Shown here: positions 1 through 9,130 of the stretch, piece by piece
Position numbering within the stretch: the stretch's first letter is position 1
Layout: every line of letters starts with the position of its first letter
NCBI RefSeq assembly: GCF_001557535.2
Contig: NZ_CP014310.1
Location: 310,001 to 374,000, forward strand
DNA from: Burkholderia sp. PAMC 26561
GTDB taxonomy: Bacteria > Pseudomonadota > Gammaproteobacteria > Burkholderiales > Burkholderiaceae
Length of the DNA: 64,000 nucleotides
Direction of reading: 5' to 3'
Position numbers and translations under genes: made by a program
The notes under the pieces: model-generated
Database searches by the model: none
What the model saw: only the letters and a program-made list of their open reading frames with translations
Told to the model about the DNA's origin: nothing

Positions 1-430
1 AATAAAGGTGCGCACCTGCTCGTTCAGGTTCGGGTCGCCGTGCTAAACGGGGATCTAAAAATGCGAGAAATGCCGGAACCGCTGCAATTCTACGCAGAGC
101 GGAAACGTGACGATCGCTGCCAACGTGATGCCTAACCCTGCCTCCGGATTTGACTGCACCCGTCTACGGTAGTTCAGTTTTGCTGGTCGCACGCTCCGAA
201 GACTACCGTTTTTGGGTTTGGTATCGACACCTGTATCAAAGCAGGCAACTGTTGTCCATTAATGCACCGCGCCACACTGTCGTTCTCTGCGAGTCGTCAG
301 CACCTGCAGTTTAGCGCGTCCGACTTTTAAGCTGCGACGCCGTTCAAGGGCAAGACTTGGTGGGTCCCAGATTTGGAGAAGCCTCTGACTTTTGCAGCGT
401 AGCCTGACGTTGCTATTTCGGACGACACTA
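1..430. other. No recognisable gene at the window edge
   Basis: I see no reading frame here with a recognisable family motif. The short frames that exist are antisense to the downstream end of the dicarboxylate carrier gene. Any gene at the left edge would be cut by the window. Confidence 0.5.
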
Positions 431-1801
431 TCAAAGCGGTTTTTCGGACACAACGCCGTGGCTCTCAATGTCGCGTTGTATGGGCGATTGAATTGGCGTT
501 CCGGGTACTGATGTATCAGAAAATTCAGCCTCCACATCGTTCTGATGATAAAGCGCCTCACGCATTTTTGACGGATCGAATGCATGCTCCCATTTTGCGA
601 TAACCACGGCGGCGACCGCATTGCCAATAATGGAAGTCACTGACCGCGCTTCGCCCATGAACCGATCAATGCCGACCAGCAGGGCAATGGCGCTCAAAGG
701 CAGAACGTGGACGCTGGAAAGGGTGGCGGCGAGCGCTATAAATCCACCGCCCGGAACGCCGCTCATGCCTTTCGACGTAAACAGCCCCATTGCAAGCACG
801 ACCAATTCCTGGCCCAGCGTCAAGTGCGTATTCGTGGCTTGAGCGATGAACACGACGGCCATGGTCAGGTAGATGCATACCCCATCCAGATTGAACGCAT
901 AACCGGTTGGCACTACCAGGCCTACGATCGATTTTCCGCATCCCATTCGCTCGAGTTTCTCCAATAAGCGAGGTAAGGCGGGTTCCGCGCTCGATGTGCC
1001 GAGCGTAATCAATATTTCTGTTTTCAAGTACGCGAGAAAGCGGAAGACGTTGATTCCGCAGAGTTTCAGTATTGTCCCCAGCACAACGAAGATGAATATC
1101 AAACAAGTGACATAAAAAGCCAGCATCAAATGCCCCAGCGCAAGTAAGCTGCCAAGGCCGTATTTGCCAACGGTAAAAGCGATCGCACCGAAAGCGCCGA
1201 TTGGCGCGAACTTCATCATGAAGCCGACCACGCCGAACAGGGTGTGAAGAAATTCATCGACGATATTCACAAGCAGTGCTGCCTTTGTTCCTGCATTGGC
1301 AAGCGCGAGACCAAACAGGACCGCAATAAAGACGACCGGGAGAATCTCTCCGTGCACGAATGCGCCGACGAAACTCTCCGGGATAATGCGCATGAAAAAA
1401 TCCTGAACGGTCTGATCCCTGGCGACTTTTGCGTATCCGGCCACGGATGAGGTGTCCAAGGTTCTCGGATCGACGTTCATGCCGCCGCCGGGGTTCATCA
1501 TGTGAGCCACTATCAAACCGATCGCGAGCGCTGCGGTTGTCACTGCCTCAAAGTAGATCAGCGATTTTAGTCCAACGCGGCCCACTGTCTTGATGTCGCC
1601 CATTTTCGCAATGCCGGTGACAACCGTCGCAAAGACTACAGGCGCCACAATCATCTTGACGAGCTTAATGAACGCATCGGCAAAGATTTTCATTTCGACG
1701 CCAAGCTTCGGCTCGATCGCACCAAATGCGATACCGAGCGCTACCCCGATGAGCACTTGAATATAGAGCGGACTCACCGCTTTGCGGATTGAAAAGCTCA
1801 C
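431..1801 (-). CDS. dctA: C4-dicarboxylate symporter, DctA (DAACS) family
   Basis: Inner-membrane cation-coupled carrier that imports C4-dicarboxylates such as succinate, fumarate and malate. The 456-residue protein has the family's hydrophobic profile, the hairpin motif GTSSAEPALP near residue 275 and the motif VPTGYAFNLDG about 30 residues later, both substrate and ion site signatures. I chose the GTG at 1799-1801 because AGGAGA lies just upstream; the ATG ten codons earlier has no such site. It follows the racemase gene by 47 bases on the same strand, so the two are probably one operon under the promoter near 2540. DctA-like is secure; the exact substrate is not. Confidence 0.9.
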   Translation of the reverse strand: MSFSIRKAVSPLYIQVLIGVALGIAFGAIEPKLGVEMKIFADAFIKLVKMIVAPVVFATVVTGIAKMGDIKTVGRVGLKSLIYFEAVTTAALAIGLIVAHMMNPGGGMNVDPRTLDTSSVAGYAKVARDQTVQDFFMRIIPESFVGAFVHGEILPVVFIAVLFGLALANAGTKAALLVNIVDEFLHTLFGVVGFMMKFAPIGAFGAIAFTVGKYGLGSLLALGHLMLAFYVTCLIFIFVVLGTILKLCGINVFRFLAYLKTEILITLGTSSAEPALPRLLEKLERMGCGKSIVGLVVPTGYAFNLDGVCIYLTMAVVFIAQATNTHLTLGQELVVLAMGLFTSKGMSGVPGGGFIALAATLSSVHVLPLSAIALLVGIDRFMGEARSVTSIIGNAVAAVVIAKWEHAFDPSKMREALYHQNDVEAEFSDTSVPGTPIQSPIQRDIESHGVVSEKPL

Positions 1802-1848
1802 TACTGTCTCCTGATAGCATTTTGGGCGCACGCTCGAATCAATTCGAA

Positions 1849-2520
1849 TCAGTAGCTGTGTGGTGCGAGCAGCGTTTTCAGCTTCGCCACGGCGCTATCC
1901 GGAGTGGTGAGGACCGGTCGGCCCGACGCGGTTTGTGTAGCAGGCGAAGCGCTAGTCATTGAAAATTGGGCGAAACAAATGACGTGGCAATCCACCGCTT
2001 CAGCAGAAGCCTGGGCGATCAGATGATCATGTGTTCCGGCGTCGCCCTGTTGCAGCGCTGCCCATGCCTCAGGCACGCAGATACTCCGCAAGTCGATGGT
2101 CTTTGAAGCTTGTCGTGCGAGGTCTTCGAATTCCGCCGTGATTGGTGCAATAGAAGGAGCGAAGGTCGCGATCAACGCTATCTTCGAGCCCAGTTCGAGC
2201 GCTTGAGAAATCATTGCCTCGTTCGGCTTAAGAACCGGCACGGAGACTCCCGCTCGTGCCGCATCGATAGCAGGGCCGAACGCCGAGCAGGTAAACAGGA
2301 CACCATCCGCGCCGGAATCGACCGCGTAGCGCGTTAACGCAGAAAATCGCGTGACCAGCGCTGCGATGTTTCCGTTGGCCGCCTTGAGGTCTGCCGTGAG
2401 CGAATCTTCTAAGATGTTGAAAACGCTCGCCTGCGGCCACAGTCGCTTAAAACCTTCGGCGATCGGGGCGATGGCGAGCGGTGTCGCGTGGATCAATGAA
2501 ACACGTGTTGGTTTAGTCAT
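1849..2520 (-). CDS. Aspartate/glutamate/hydantoin racemase superfamily protein
   Basis: 223-residue cytosolic protein of the Asp/Glu racemase fold. The first catalytic-type cysteine lies in LFTCSAFGPAI (about residue 97) and the second in CFAQFSM (about residue 183), the two-cysteine arrangement of cofactor-independent racemases and of the related maleate isomerase and decarboxylase enzymes. The family acts on amino acids, hydantoins or C4 acids; with dctA next door, an organic-acid substrate is likely, but this is inference. The ATG is preceded by the AAGGAAGC stretch region shared with the divergent promoter. It is first gene of a racemase-dctA operon, divergent from the GntR gene. Confidence 0.8.
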   Translation of the reverse strand: MTKPTRVSLIHATPLAIAPIAEGFKRLWPQASVFNILEDSLTADLKAANGNIAALVTRFSALTRYAVDSGADGVLFTCSAFGPAIDAARAGVSVPVLKPNEAMISQALELGSKIALIATFAPSIAPITAEFEDLARQASKTIDLRSICVPEAWAALQQGDAGTHDHLIAQASAEAVDCHVICFAQFSMTSASPATQTASGRPVLTTPDSAVAKLKTLLAPHSY

Positions 2521-2536
2521 AAGGAAGCGACCTTAA

Positions 2537-2564
2537 ATTGTATTTAATTGCACTTTAGTACATT
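2537..2564. promoter_or_regulatory. Putative regulator operator, site 1 (ATTGTA-N16-TACATT)
   Basis: Inverted repeat in the divergent promoter between the racemase and GntR genes. The same arms with exactly 16 bases between them occur at 3872, 6677 and 7885, each in front of a gene of this cluster. Site 1 and site 2 also share most of the spacer (TTT-AT-GCA). Probable operator of the adjacent GntR protein. Confidence 0.6.
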
Positions 2565-2710
2565 AAGAGACTTTTAGGGCTCGGGGAAGACCCGATGCAG
2601 GCCCATGTTATCTCTCGCCCCCTCGGCTAAAATATCAGCCAGAAGATGGCGAGACTCGTATCTGAGCCCTGTTTGTGGTAATTATCAGTGAACACTGAAA
2701 TTGTTCTACG

Positions 2711-3649
2711 ATGAAAAACGAGACAACTAGCGCCCTGGCCGACCAAGTGGCGGCAAAAATTATTGATATCGCGAGAACTCGCGCGCTTCCTGCGGGCGAG
2801 CATCTGCGCGAAGAAGCCCTTGCGGCGGAACTTGGGCTTTCCCGGACGCCTGTCAGGCGAGGGCTCGCGCTGTTGGAAACGTTCGGAATCGTGGTGAAAG
2901 AGCCGAATCGCGGGATTTTTCTTGCGGTCGACGCGCATGGGATCGACATCGGCAAACTGCCCTTCGGTGTCGACCCCCTTGAAGATTTCTATTTGCGCGT
3001 TTCAGACGATTGCCTAAACGGCGATATCGCAGAAGAGTTTTATGAGGCCGCTTTGCTGCGCAAGTACGACATCCCGCGCGGCCAATTGCTCAAGGTTCTC
3101 TCGCGCCTGTCGAACGAAGGGATGATCGCTCGAAAGCCGGGCCAGGGATGGCGTATCAATCCTTTTTTGCATAACACCGAAGCGCATATACAGAGCTATC
3201 GTTTCCGGATGGCTATCGAGCCTGCCGCGCTCATGGAGACGGGCTTCCGCGTTGACAAAGCCGCGTTCGCGAAGGCGCGCAAGATCCAGCAGGAAATGCT
3301 GGAAGGCGACATCTTCAAGTTGTCCAGGTCCATGCTGTTCAAGAATGGCTCGGAGTTCCACGAGATGCTGGTGCGTTGCTCGGGAAACCGTTTCTTCATC
3401 GAAGCCATTGAGCGGCAAAATCAGCTGCGCCGGTTCATGGAGTACAAGGCAGCGACTGACCGGCCGCGGCTGATCCGGCAATGTCAGGAGCATTTGGAAC
3501 TGCTTGACATGATCGAAAGCGGAGCAAGGGATCATGCCGCTGCGTTTTTACGGCGGCATCTGGACATTGTGAGCAAGATCAAAGCTCGGGCGGAAGCAAA
3601 AGAGGAACAAGAGGCGAGTCATCGCCTCCAGCCTGAAGCGCATTTATGA
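2711..3649 (+). CDS. GntR-family regulator with two winged-helix domains and FCD-type sensor
   Basis: 312-residue DNA-binding regulator. Residues about 8-72 form a typical GntR winged helix (motif LGLSRTPVRRGLALLE). A second winged-helix-like segment spans about residues 95-150 (RGQLLKVLSRLSNEGMI, then a wing with GQGWRINPF). The remainder is an all-helical FCD-like ligand domain; FCD domains bind small carboxylates, often with a metal. The double reader head sets it apart from simple FadR-type proteins. It lies divergent from the racemase-dctA operon and beside the ATTGTA-N16-TACAWT site, which recurs before three further genes, so it is the prime candidate for local regulator, likely a repressor relieved by the substrate. 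Confidence 0.85.
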   Translation: MKNETTSALADQVAAKIIDIARTRALPAGEHLREEALAAELGLSRTPVRRGLALLETFGIVVKEPNRGIFLAVDAHGIDIGKLPFGVDPLEDFYLRVSDDCLNGDIAEEFYEAALLRKYDIPRGQLLKVLSRLSNEGMIARKPGQGWRINPFLHNTEAHIQSYRFRMAIEPAALMETGFRVDKAAFAKARKIQQEMLEGDIFKLSRSMLFKNGSEFHEMLVRCSGNRFFIEAIERQNQLRRFMEYKAATDRPRLIRQCQEHLELLDMIESGARDHAAAFLRRHLDIVSKIKARAEAKEEQEASHRLQPEAHL

Positions 3650-3871
3650 GCCAAGTCGCTACACCTGCGTAGAGCCCGGCTACGCGCCGGATGAAGTTGG
3701 ACTGAAACGGGTATTCGGTGTTCCACGAGCTCGCCTTGTCGGCCAATTTCGCCGATCTTTCGCTAGGCGATACCAATCTCAATCACCGGTTGCCACGCGC
3801 TACGTCACGCCTGACTTCAGCTGCATCATTGCGGGTTAACGAGACTGACATTTCATAAGTTTGTCGCTTAC

Positions 3872-3899
3872 ATTGTATTTCATCGCATTTAGATACATT
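3872..3899. promoter_or_regulatory. Putative regulator operator, site 2 (ATTGTA-N16-TACATT)
   Basis: Second copy of the inverted repeat, in the 435-base gap between the GntR gene and the porin gene. It is the only structured element I see in this gap (3650-4084) and probably lies at the promoter of the porin-MFS pair. Confidence 0.6.
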
Positions 3900-4084
3900 G
3901 TGAGGCACAGCCGATCTGCATCTGGCGAAAATATCTGCCGTAGCGCTGAGGCCACCTCGGATGCAGATTCCAGGTAAAGAATCACGTCGATAATTGTACC
4001 GTGAGTCAATAAGATACAAATTGATATAAACACTTGACCGAGCGGCACACAAAACAGCAACAACAAAGTACAGGAGACGCGGCG

Positions 4085-5194
4085 ATGAAGAAGTTATCGG
4101 TCACGGTAGTTGCAGGAATAGGATGCGCAATGGCACCGAGCGTATTCGCGCAAAGCAGTGTGACGCTGTACGGAATTGTGGATGTTGGCATCAGCTACGC
4201 GAGCAATGTGGGCGGCCACGCTCAAGCTCAGGAGCAGAGTGGGATCTTTAACGGCAATCGCTTCGGCTTCAAAGGACTAGAGGATCTCGGTGGCGGTTTA
4301 AGCGCGGTGTTCCAACTCGAAGATGGGTTCAGCGCGAACAATGGCACGTTCGGGCAAGGGACAACCAGCACTACCGGCGCCATGGCGACAGCCGCGGTCA
4401 CGAGACTTTTTGGACGCCAGGCCTGGGTCGGTATCAAGTCGCCATGGGCAACAGTGATGCTGGGACGCCAGTACGATTTCATGTATGACCTGGCGCCGAT
4501 CGCCGCATCAAACTATGCGACGTCTTACATGCATCGCCCCGGGACGGCAAACGCTCTCCTTGGAAACAACGGCAGTACGACCGACTTCGACCGGATCGGT
4601 GGTGCGCGCGTCGATAACTCGGTCAAGCTCAGCAGCGCGTCGCTCGGTGGCTTCTCGTTGGGCGGGATTTACGGTTTCGGCGGCCAAGCCGGTGCTTTTT
4701 CAAATGGCAGCACCCAGGGTGCCGGCGTCAAGTACGCGCAGGGCAACCTGCAAGTCGCTGCCGCCTGGACCAACCTCAAGGAAGCCGACGCTTCGAGCAG
4801 CTATCGGGTCTACGGTGGCGGAGCCCGCTATCACATCGGTCCGGTTCGATTGGCGGCGGTGTACACCAACGCGGAATGGACCGCGAGGGGCGATCGTGTT
4901 GATACGGTCGAGTTCGGTGCGCAGTACCTCATCACTCCCGCATTCTCATTAGCTGCTGCGTACTACTACTCAAAGCCCAACAACGAGGCGAAGAACGTCA
5001 TTTTGAAAGGAACGCGAAACCAGGTAGGAGCAGTGGCGGACTATGCCTTTTCCAAGACAACCGATGTTTATCTGGCCTGCGACTATCAACGTGCCAAGCA
5101 TGGCTACGCCGCGCAGATCTACAGCCTTTCGCCAACCGATGCGGCAACCAATCACCAAAGCGTGATCGCCGTCGGCGTCCAGCATTATTTCTAA
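4085..5194 (+). CDS. Outer-membrane trimeric porin, Burkholderia type
   Basis: Beta-barrel porin for uptake of small hydrophilic solutes across the outer membrane. The 369-residue precursor has a signal peptide ending in VFA-QSSVTLYG, the standard mature start of Burkholderia porins, the FGRQAWVG and TVMLGRQYD strands, and a C-terminal phenylalanine after QHY, the barrel-assembly signal. The ATG at 4085 follows CAGGAGA; an upstream in-frame extension lacks a site and would bury the signal peptide. It is followed 53 bases later by an MFS carrier, and the operator-like repeat at 3872 lies upstream, which fits a shared outer- and inner-membrane uptake route for the cluster's substrate. Confidence 0.93.
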   Translation: MKKLSVTVVAGIGCAMAPSVFAQSSVTLYGIVDVGISYASNVGGHAQAQEQSGIFNGNRFGFKGLEDLGGGLSAVFQLEDGFSANNGTFGQGTTSTTGAMATAAVTRLFGRQAWVGIKSPWATVMLGRQYDFMYDLAPIAASNYATSYMHRPGTANALLGNNGSTTDFDRIGGARVDNSVKLSSASLGGFSLGGIYGFGGQAGAFSNGSTQGAGVKYAQGNLQVAAAWTNLKEADASSSYRVYGGGARYHIGPVRLAAVYTNAEWTARGDRVDTVEFGAQYLITPAFSLAAAYYYSKPNNEAKNVILKGTRNQVGAVADYAFSKTTDVYLACDYQRAKHGYAAQIYSLSPTDAATNHQSVIAVGVQHYF

Positions 5195-5247
5195 ACTGGC
5201 TTGCCCCGTGTGCAACGGGAAAGCCAAGATACATGCAAGGAGATGAC

Positions 5248-6624
5248 ATGAAGTCGGAGATTCATCAGAGGACAATGAGCAAGGTCTCGCGGCGGCTCAT
5301 TCCGTTCATGATATTGATGTTTTTAATCAATTTTCTGGATCGTGTGAACATCAGCTTTGCAGCTCTGGAGATGAACAAGGATCTGGGGCTAAGTCCAAGC
5401 GTCTATGGGTTAGCAGCCGGGATCCTTTTTGTTGGCTACGTTGCGTTCGAGATTCCAAGCAACCTGATTCTTCAGAAAGTGGGAGCACGCGTCTGGCTCG
5501 CGAGAATCATGATCACCTGGGGCATCCTGGCAACGTTGATGGCCTTCGTGTTTAACGCGTGGACATTATTCTCGCTGCGCGCATTAATTGGAGTAGCTGA
5601 AGCCGGTTTCTTTCCAGGCTTGCTGTTCTACATGATGCGCTGGTTCCCGGCCGAGGAACGCGGGAAAGCGATCACTGTGTTCATGCTTGGGAATCCGATC
5701 TCGGTTGTTTTAGGTGGTCCGCTTTCGGTAACCATCTTGCACTATTCACATCATTTTGGCGGTTTCGCCGGGTGGCAATGGCTATTTATCATCGAAGGAA
5801 TTCCAGCGGTCATCATTGGGCTTGTCACTTTGTTTTGGTTGACCGAGCGACCCCATGACGCGAAGTGGCTTCAGACGGATGAGCGAGACTGGTTAATCAA
5901 CAAGATAGGCGAGGAAATGCGAGCGAAGGACGGTAAGAAGGGCAGCCCGGTTCGCGTGGCGGACGTGTTCACTCATGGTCCCACGCTTGCGTTCGCATTC
6001 TCCAAGTTCTGCGTCTTGCTTGCGTTCTTCGGCATCACTTTATGGCTGCCGCAGATTGTCAAAAGCCTTGGGTCGTTAAGTACGGTCGAAGCGGGAATTG
6101 TGTCTGCGGTGCCTTATGTTTTCTCTGCGCTGGCAAGCATCGCTATCGGTCGACATTCCGACAAAACCGGGGAACGGAAGTGGCATATTGCGTTGCCCGC
6201 ATTCCTGGGCGCCGCTGGGTTCGTAGTCGCGGCCATCGCAGGCAACCCGTGGCTTGCCATGGCCGGCCTCTGTGTTGCTGCGGCAGGCCTTTGGGTATCC
6301 AACACGGTGTTCTGGACGTTGCCGGCAGCCATGCTCTCCGGTTCAACCGCAGCAGCGGGTATTGCTTTTATCAATACAGTGGGCAATCTCGGCGGATTTG
6401 TCGGTCCCTACATGACCGGGTGGATTCGCGAGGCGACGCATTCGTATGTCTGGGCATTGGCCGCGCTTGGCGGGTGGCTCGCATTGAGCGGCGTGGTCAT
6501 TCTCATTGTCGGACGTAAGAAGCCAGGCGACGGAGTGCAGAACCGAAAAGCCGATGAGACGTCGGTGCTGGCGAAGGGCTCAACCGTATCGAAACGCCTC
6601 ATACCGATTGGCCCGGAAACGTAA
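5248..6624 (+). CDS. MFS transporter, anion:cation symporter (ACS) family
   Basis: Inner-membrane proton-coupled carrier, 458 residues with about 12 membrane spans. The N-terminal signature FLINFLDRVNISFAALEMN followed by YGLAAGILFVGYVAFEIPSN is diagnostic of the ACS group, which takes up organic anions such as tartrate, phthalate, glucarate and hydroxyphenylacetate. The start at 5248 is preceded by AAGGAG; the ATG 15 bases earlier overlaps that site and is unlikely. It is downstream of the porin and upstream of the lactonase and dehydrogenase genes, so it probably imports the acid that the cluster degrades. Confidence 0.9.
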   Translation: MKSEIHQRTMSKVSRRLIPFMILMFLINFLDRVNISFAALEMNKDLGLSPSVYGLAAGILFVGYVAFEIPSNLILQKVGARVWLARIMITWGILATLMAFVFNAWTLFSLRALIGVAEAGFFPGLLFYMMRWFPAEERGKAITVFMLGNPISVVLGGPLSVTILHYSHHFGGFAGWQWLFIIEGIPAVIIGLVTLFWLTERPHDAKWLQTDERDWLINKIGEEMRAKDGKKGSPVRVADVFTHGPTLAFAFSKFCVLLAFFGITLWLPQIVKSLGSLSTVEAGIVSAVPYVFSALASIAIGRHSDKTGERKWHIALPAFLGAAGFVVAAIAGNPWLAMAGLCVAAAGLWVSNTVFWTLPAAMLSGSTAAAGIAFINTVGNLGGFVGPYMTGWIREATHSYVWALAALGGWLALSGVVILIVGRKKPGDGVQNRKADETSVLAKGSTVSKRLIPIGPET

Positions 6625-6676
6625 GTTTGCAGGCCTGTTCGACGCGTAAAAGATCGCCGACTCCGATGCCGTTCTT

Positions 6677-6704
6677 GTTGCATCATTAAACTGTAAAATA
6701 CAAT
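6677..6704. promoter_or_regulatory. Putative regulator operator, site 3 (GTTGCA-N16-TACAAT)
   Basis: Third member of the repeat set, upstream of the lactonase gene. The right arm is perfect and the left arm has two mismatches to ATTGTA. The 16-base spacing is identical to the other three. Confidence 0.45.
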
Positions 6705-6785
6705 ATCTGCTCAACCCGCGTCCAGCGGAGTGCATTGGGAAAATGCATAGGACGAGGGGAACATTGATGCTGACTGGACGATGCC

Positions 6786-7811
6786 ATGTATGCCTATGTT
6801 GGTTCGCGTACCTCCAAAGAACGCAACGCTCGCGGAAAGGGAATTAGCGTCTTCAGGCTCGATTCGCTCTGGGGCACGCTTGAACTCGTGCAGGTCGTCG
6901 AAGACCTCATGAACCCCTCGTTTCTGTCGCTCAGTCGGGATGGGCGGTTTCTTTACACCGTTCACGGGGACGAGCACGAGCTAAGTGCCTTTGCCATCGA
7001 TCACGATAGCGGCACGTTGACATTCTTAAATCAACAAAGCACAGGAGGAAAGAACCCGGTGCATCTTGCCTTCGATCCCTCCGGGCGCTATCTGGTCGTG
7101 TCCAATCACATTGGTGCAAGCCTTGCAGTAGTACCCGTCGCAGCCGATGGCCGATTGGAGTCGCTCTCTCAATTGGTCGAGATCGAAGGTCCCGTCGGAC
7201 CGCATCGTGTTGAACAAAGGCAATCCAAGCCGCATTTCAACTTGTTCGATCCCGCCGGCCGATTTGTGATCGTGCCGGACAAGGGTACGGATCGAACCAA
7301 CGTATTCCGTTTTGTTAACGGAAAACCGGAACCTGCGGCCGTGCCGTTTGCCGTTGCCCGCAACGGATCCGGGCCGCGACATGCCTCGTTTCATCCTCAT
7401 GCGCCGTTTGTCTATCCGGTGAACGAACTTGACTCAACCGTTACCGCGTATCGCTACGATGAATTGAGTGGCAACCTGGATCCCTTGCAGGTGTTATCAA
7501 CCTTGCCTGATACGTTCACCGGCAACAACCGTGCATCCGAAATTGGCGCGTCGAACCGCGGTATGGACAGTATTGCTGCGTTCGAAAATGACGATTCGTC
7601 GGGATGACTACGTTTTCTTGAAGTCACTACATCGCAAGGTCGAACGCCTCGTTTCTTGGCGCTCGCTCAGGACAATCGCGTGCTCTTTGCCTTGAATGAG
7701 GACAATGACAGCATAGTCGGCTTCAACATCGATCTATTGTCGGGTCGGCTCAAGGCAAACGGTTTTTCAATCGGTTGCGATAGTCCGGTTTGCATGGTCT
7801 TTTCAGCATGA
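6786..7811 (+). pseudogene. Lactonase (6-phosphogluconolactonase/YbhE-like beta-propeller) with in-frame TGA
   Basis: Cytosolic seven-bladed propeller lactonase of about 341 codons. The reading frame stops at a TGA at 7605-7607 but continues in the same frame with clear family sequence (FLEVT, RFLALAQDNRVLFALNEDN, then CDSPVCMVF) to a second stop at 7809-7811. One change, for example CGA to TGA, explains the break. The upstream part has the expected repeated blades, including RGMDSIAAFE just before the stop. The start is uncertain: the ATG at 6786 gives the YVGSRT family start but has a poor ribosome site. In this cluster it would open a lactone formed by a dehydrogenase. It may be a recent null allele; a 273-residue product would lack the last blade. 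Confidence 0.8.
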
Positions 7812-7884
7812 ATTCTCCTCAAGCGCAGGATCGCCAGCTCCGCGTCTGGCATGGTTTGTTGGGTGGGTAAGCACAAACCCCTAG

Positions 7885-7912
7885 ATTGTATCGTGAGGAT
7901 ATAAAGTACAAT
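7885..7912. promoter_or_regulatory. Putative regulator operator, site 4 (ATTGTA-N16-TACAAT)
   Basis: Perfect 6-base inverted arms 16 bases apart, 58 bases before the dehydrogenase ATG. It is the best-matching member of the four-site set. Confidence 0.6.
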
Positions 7913-7970
7913 TACTTCATGATAAATGCTTTGCTGTTCTGATGTAAGGCCAACTTTTCTGGAGAATCAA

Positions 7971-9041
7971 ATGCGTATATTGGTTTTGCCGTGCGACGGC
8001 ATTGGCCCGGAGATTACCGCAGCTGCCATGGCAGTCCTGAAGGCTGCCGACAAGAAGTTCGGTCTGGGTTTGAGTTTCGACTTCGAGGAAGTGGGCTTTG
8101 TCAGCCTTGAAAAATACGGCACCACGCTTCGGGAAGAAGTGCTCGAAAAGGCCAAGACCTACGACGGCATCATTCTCGGTACGCAATCTCACGCCGACTA
8201 TCCCGTTCCAGAAAAGGGCGGCCGTAATGTGTCGGCGGGCTTTCGCATTGGGCTGGATCTTTATGCGAATGTGCGGCCGGCTCGCACTCGCCCATTTCTG
8301 ACGTCGAACATGCGCGAAGGCAAGACCATGGATCTTGTCATCATGCGTGAGGCGACTGAAGGGTTCTATCCGGATCGGAACATGAGCAAAGGCTGGGGAG
8401 AAATGATGCCTAGCCCGGACATGGCACTCTCGGTGCGTAAGATCACGCGTCATTGCAGCGAGCGTATTGCGCGTCGTGCGTTCGAACTGGCAATGAAGCG
8501 CGGAAAAAAAGTCACGGCAATACATAAAGCAAATAGCTTTCACATGACGGACGGCTTGTTCCTTGAATGCGTGCGCGCGGTCGCCAAGGACTTTCCCGAA
8601 GTCCAGCTCGATGACCTGCTGGTTGATGCGTCGACGGCACATCTCGTACGTAGTCCGGAGCGATTCGATGTTCTGGTTGCAACCAATTTCTACGGCGACA
8701 TCATCAGCGACCTGGCGAGCGAACTCTCGGGCAGCCTCGGTTTGGCCGGGTCCGTGATGGCAAGCGACACGCATTGCTGTGCCCAGGCACAACATGGCTC
8801 GGCCCCGGATATTGCAGGCACCGACAACGCAAATCCGGTGTCGATGATCCTGTCTGTCGCTATGTTGATTCAATGGATGGGGGAGCACCACGGCAAGCCG
8901 GCTTTTGTTGAGGCTGGCAAAGCAATGGATGCCTCGGTCGACAAGGTCCTCGAAAACCCCAAGACATGCACCCCTGACCTAGGCGGCGAATTTGGTTGTA
9001 AGGCGTTTGGCGACGAAGTAGCGAAGGTCATCGCTGGCTAG
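7971..9041 (+). CDS. Isocitrate/isopropylmalate/tartrate-type beta-decarboxylating dehydrogenase
   Basis: 356-residue NAD(P)-dependent enzyme oxidising and often decarboxylating a 2-hydroxy acid, using a divalent metal. Seen are the N-terminal PCDGIGPEI motif, the substrate arginine region (ANVRPARTR, then VIMREATEGFYPDR), the lysine in IHKANSFHMTDGLF and the metal and nucleotide region TNFYGDIISDLASEL followed by GTDNANP. The family includes tartrate, isopropylmalate and homoisocitrate dehydrogenases; sequence by eye does not decide between them, but a tartrate-like role fits the cluster. The ATG at 7971 follows GGAGA. The gene starts downstream of operator site 4 and begins the dehydrogenase-amidohydrolase-kinase run. 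Confidence 0.88.
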   Translation: MRILVLPCDGIGPEITAAAMAVLKAADKKFGLGLSFDFEEVGFVSLEKYGTTLREEVLEKAKTYDGIILGTQSHADYPVPEKGGRNVSAGFRIGLDLYANVRPARTRPFLTSNMREGKTMDLVIMREATEGFYPDRNMSKGWGEMMPSPDMALSVRKITRHCSERIARRAFELAMKRGKKVTAIHKANSFHMTDGLFLECVRAVAKDFPEVQLDDLLVDASTAHLVRSPERFDVLVATNFYGDIISDLASELSGSLGLAGSVMASDTHCCAQAQHGSAPDIAGTDNANPVSMILSVAMLIQWMGEHHGKPAFVEAGKAMDASVDKVLENPKTCTPDLGGEFGCKAFGDEVAKVIAG

Positions 9042-9130
9042 AAGCAGGGGCGGGCGCGGCGTTTAGGTGCCGACAAGAACTATCAAAAATATGGCTGACC
9101 CTCCGGGGAAGCAAGCTCAGGAGACGGGGC

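Noticed and set aside
7605..7607. TGA in the lactonase as a selenocysteine codon
   Set aside because: Lactonases of this family have no known selenocysteine, the position is not a redox site, and I see no convincing stem-loop right after the codon.
7917..8891. 324-codon open frame on the minus strand
   Set aside because: Shadow of the tartrate-type dehydrogenase gene; no family motif and no ribosome site.
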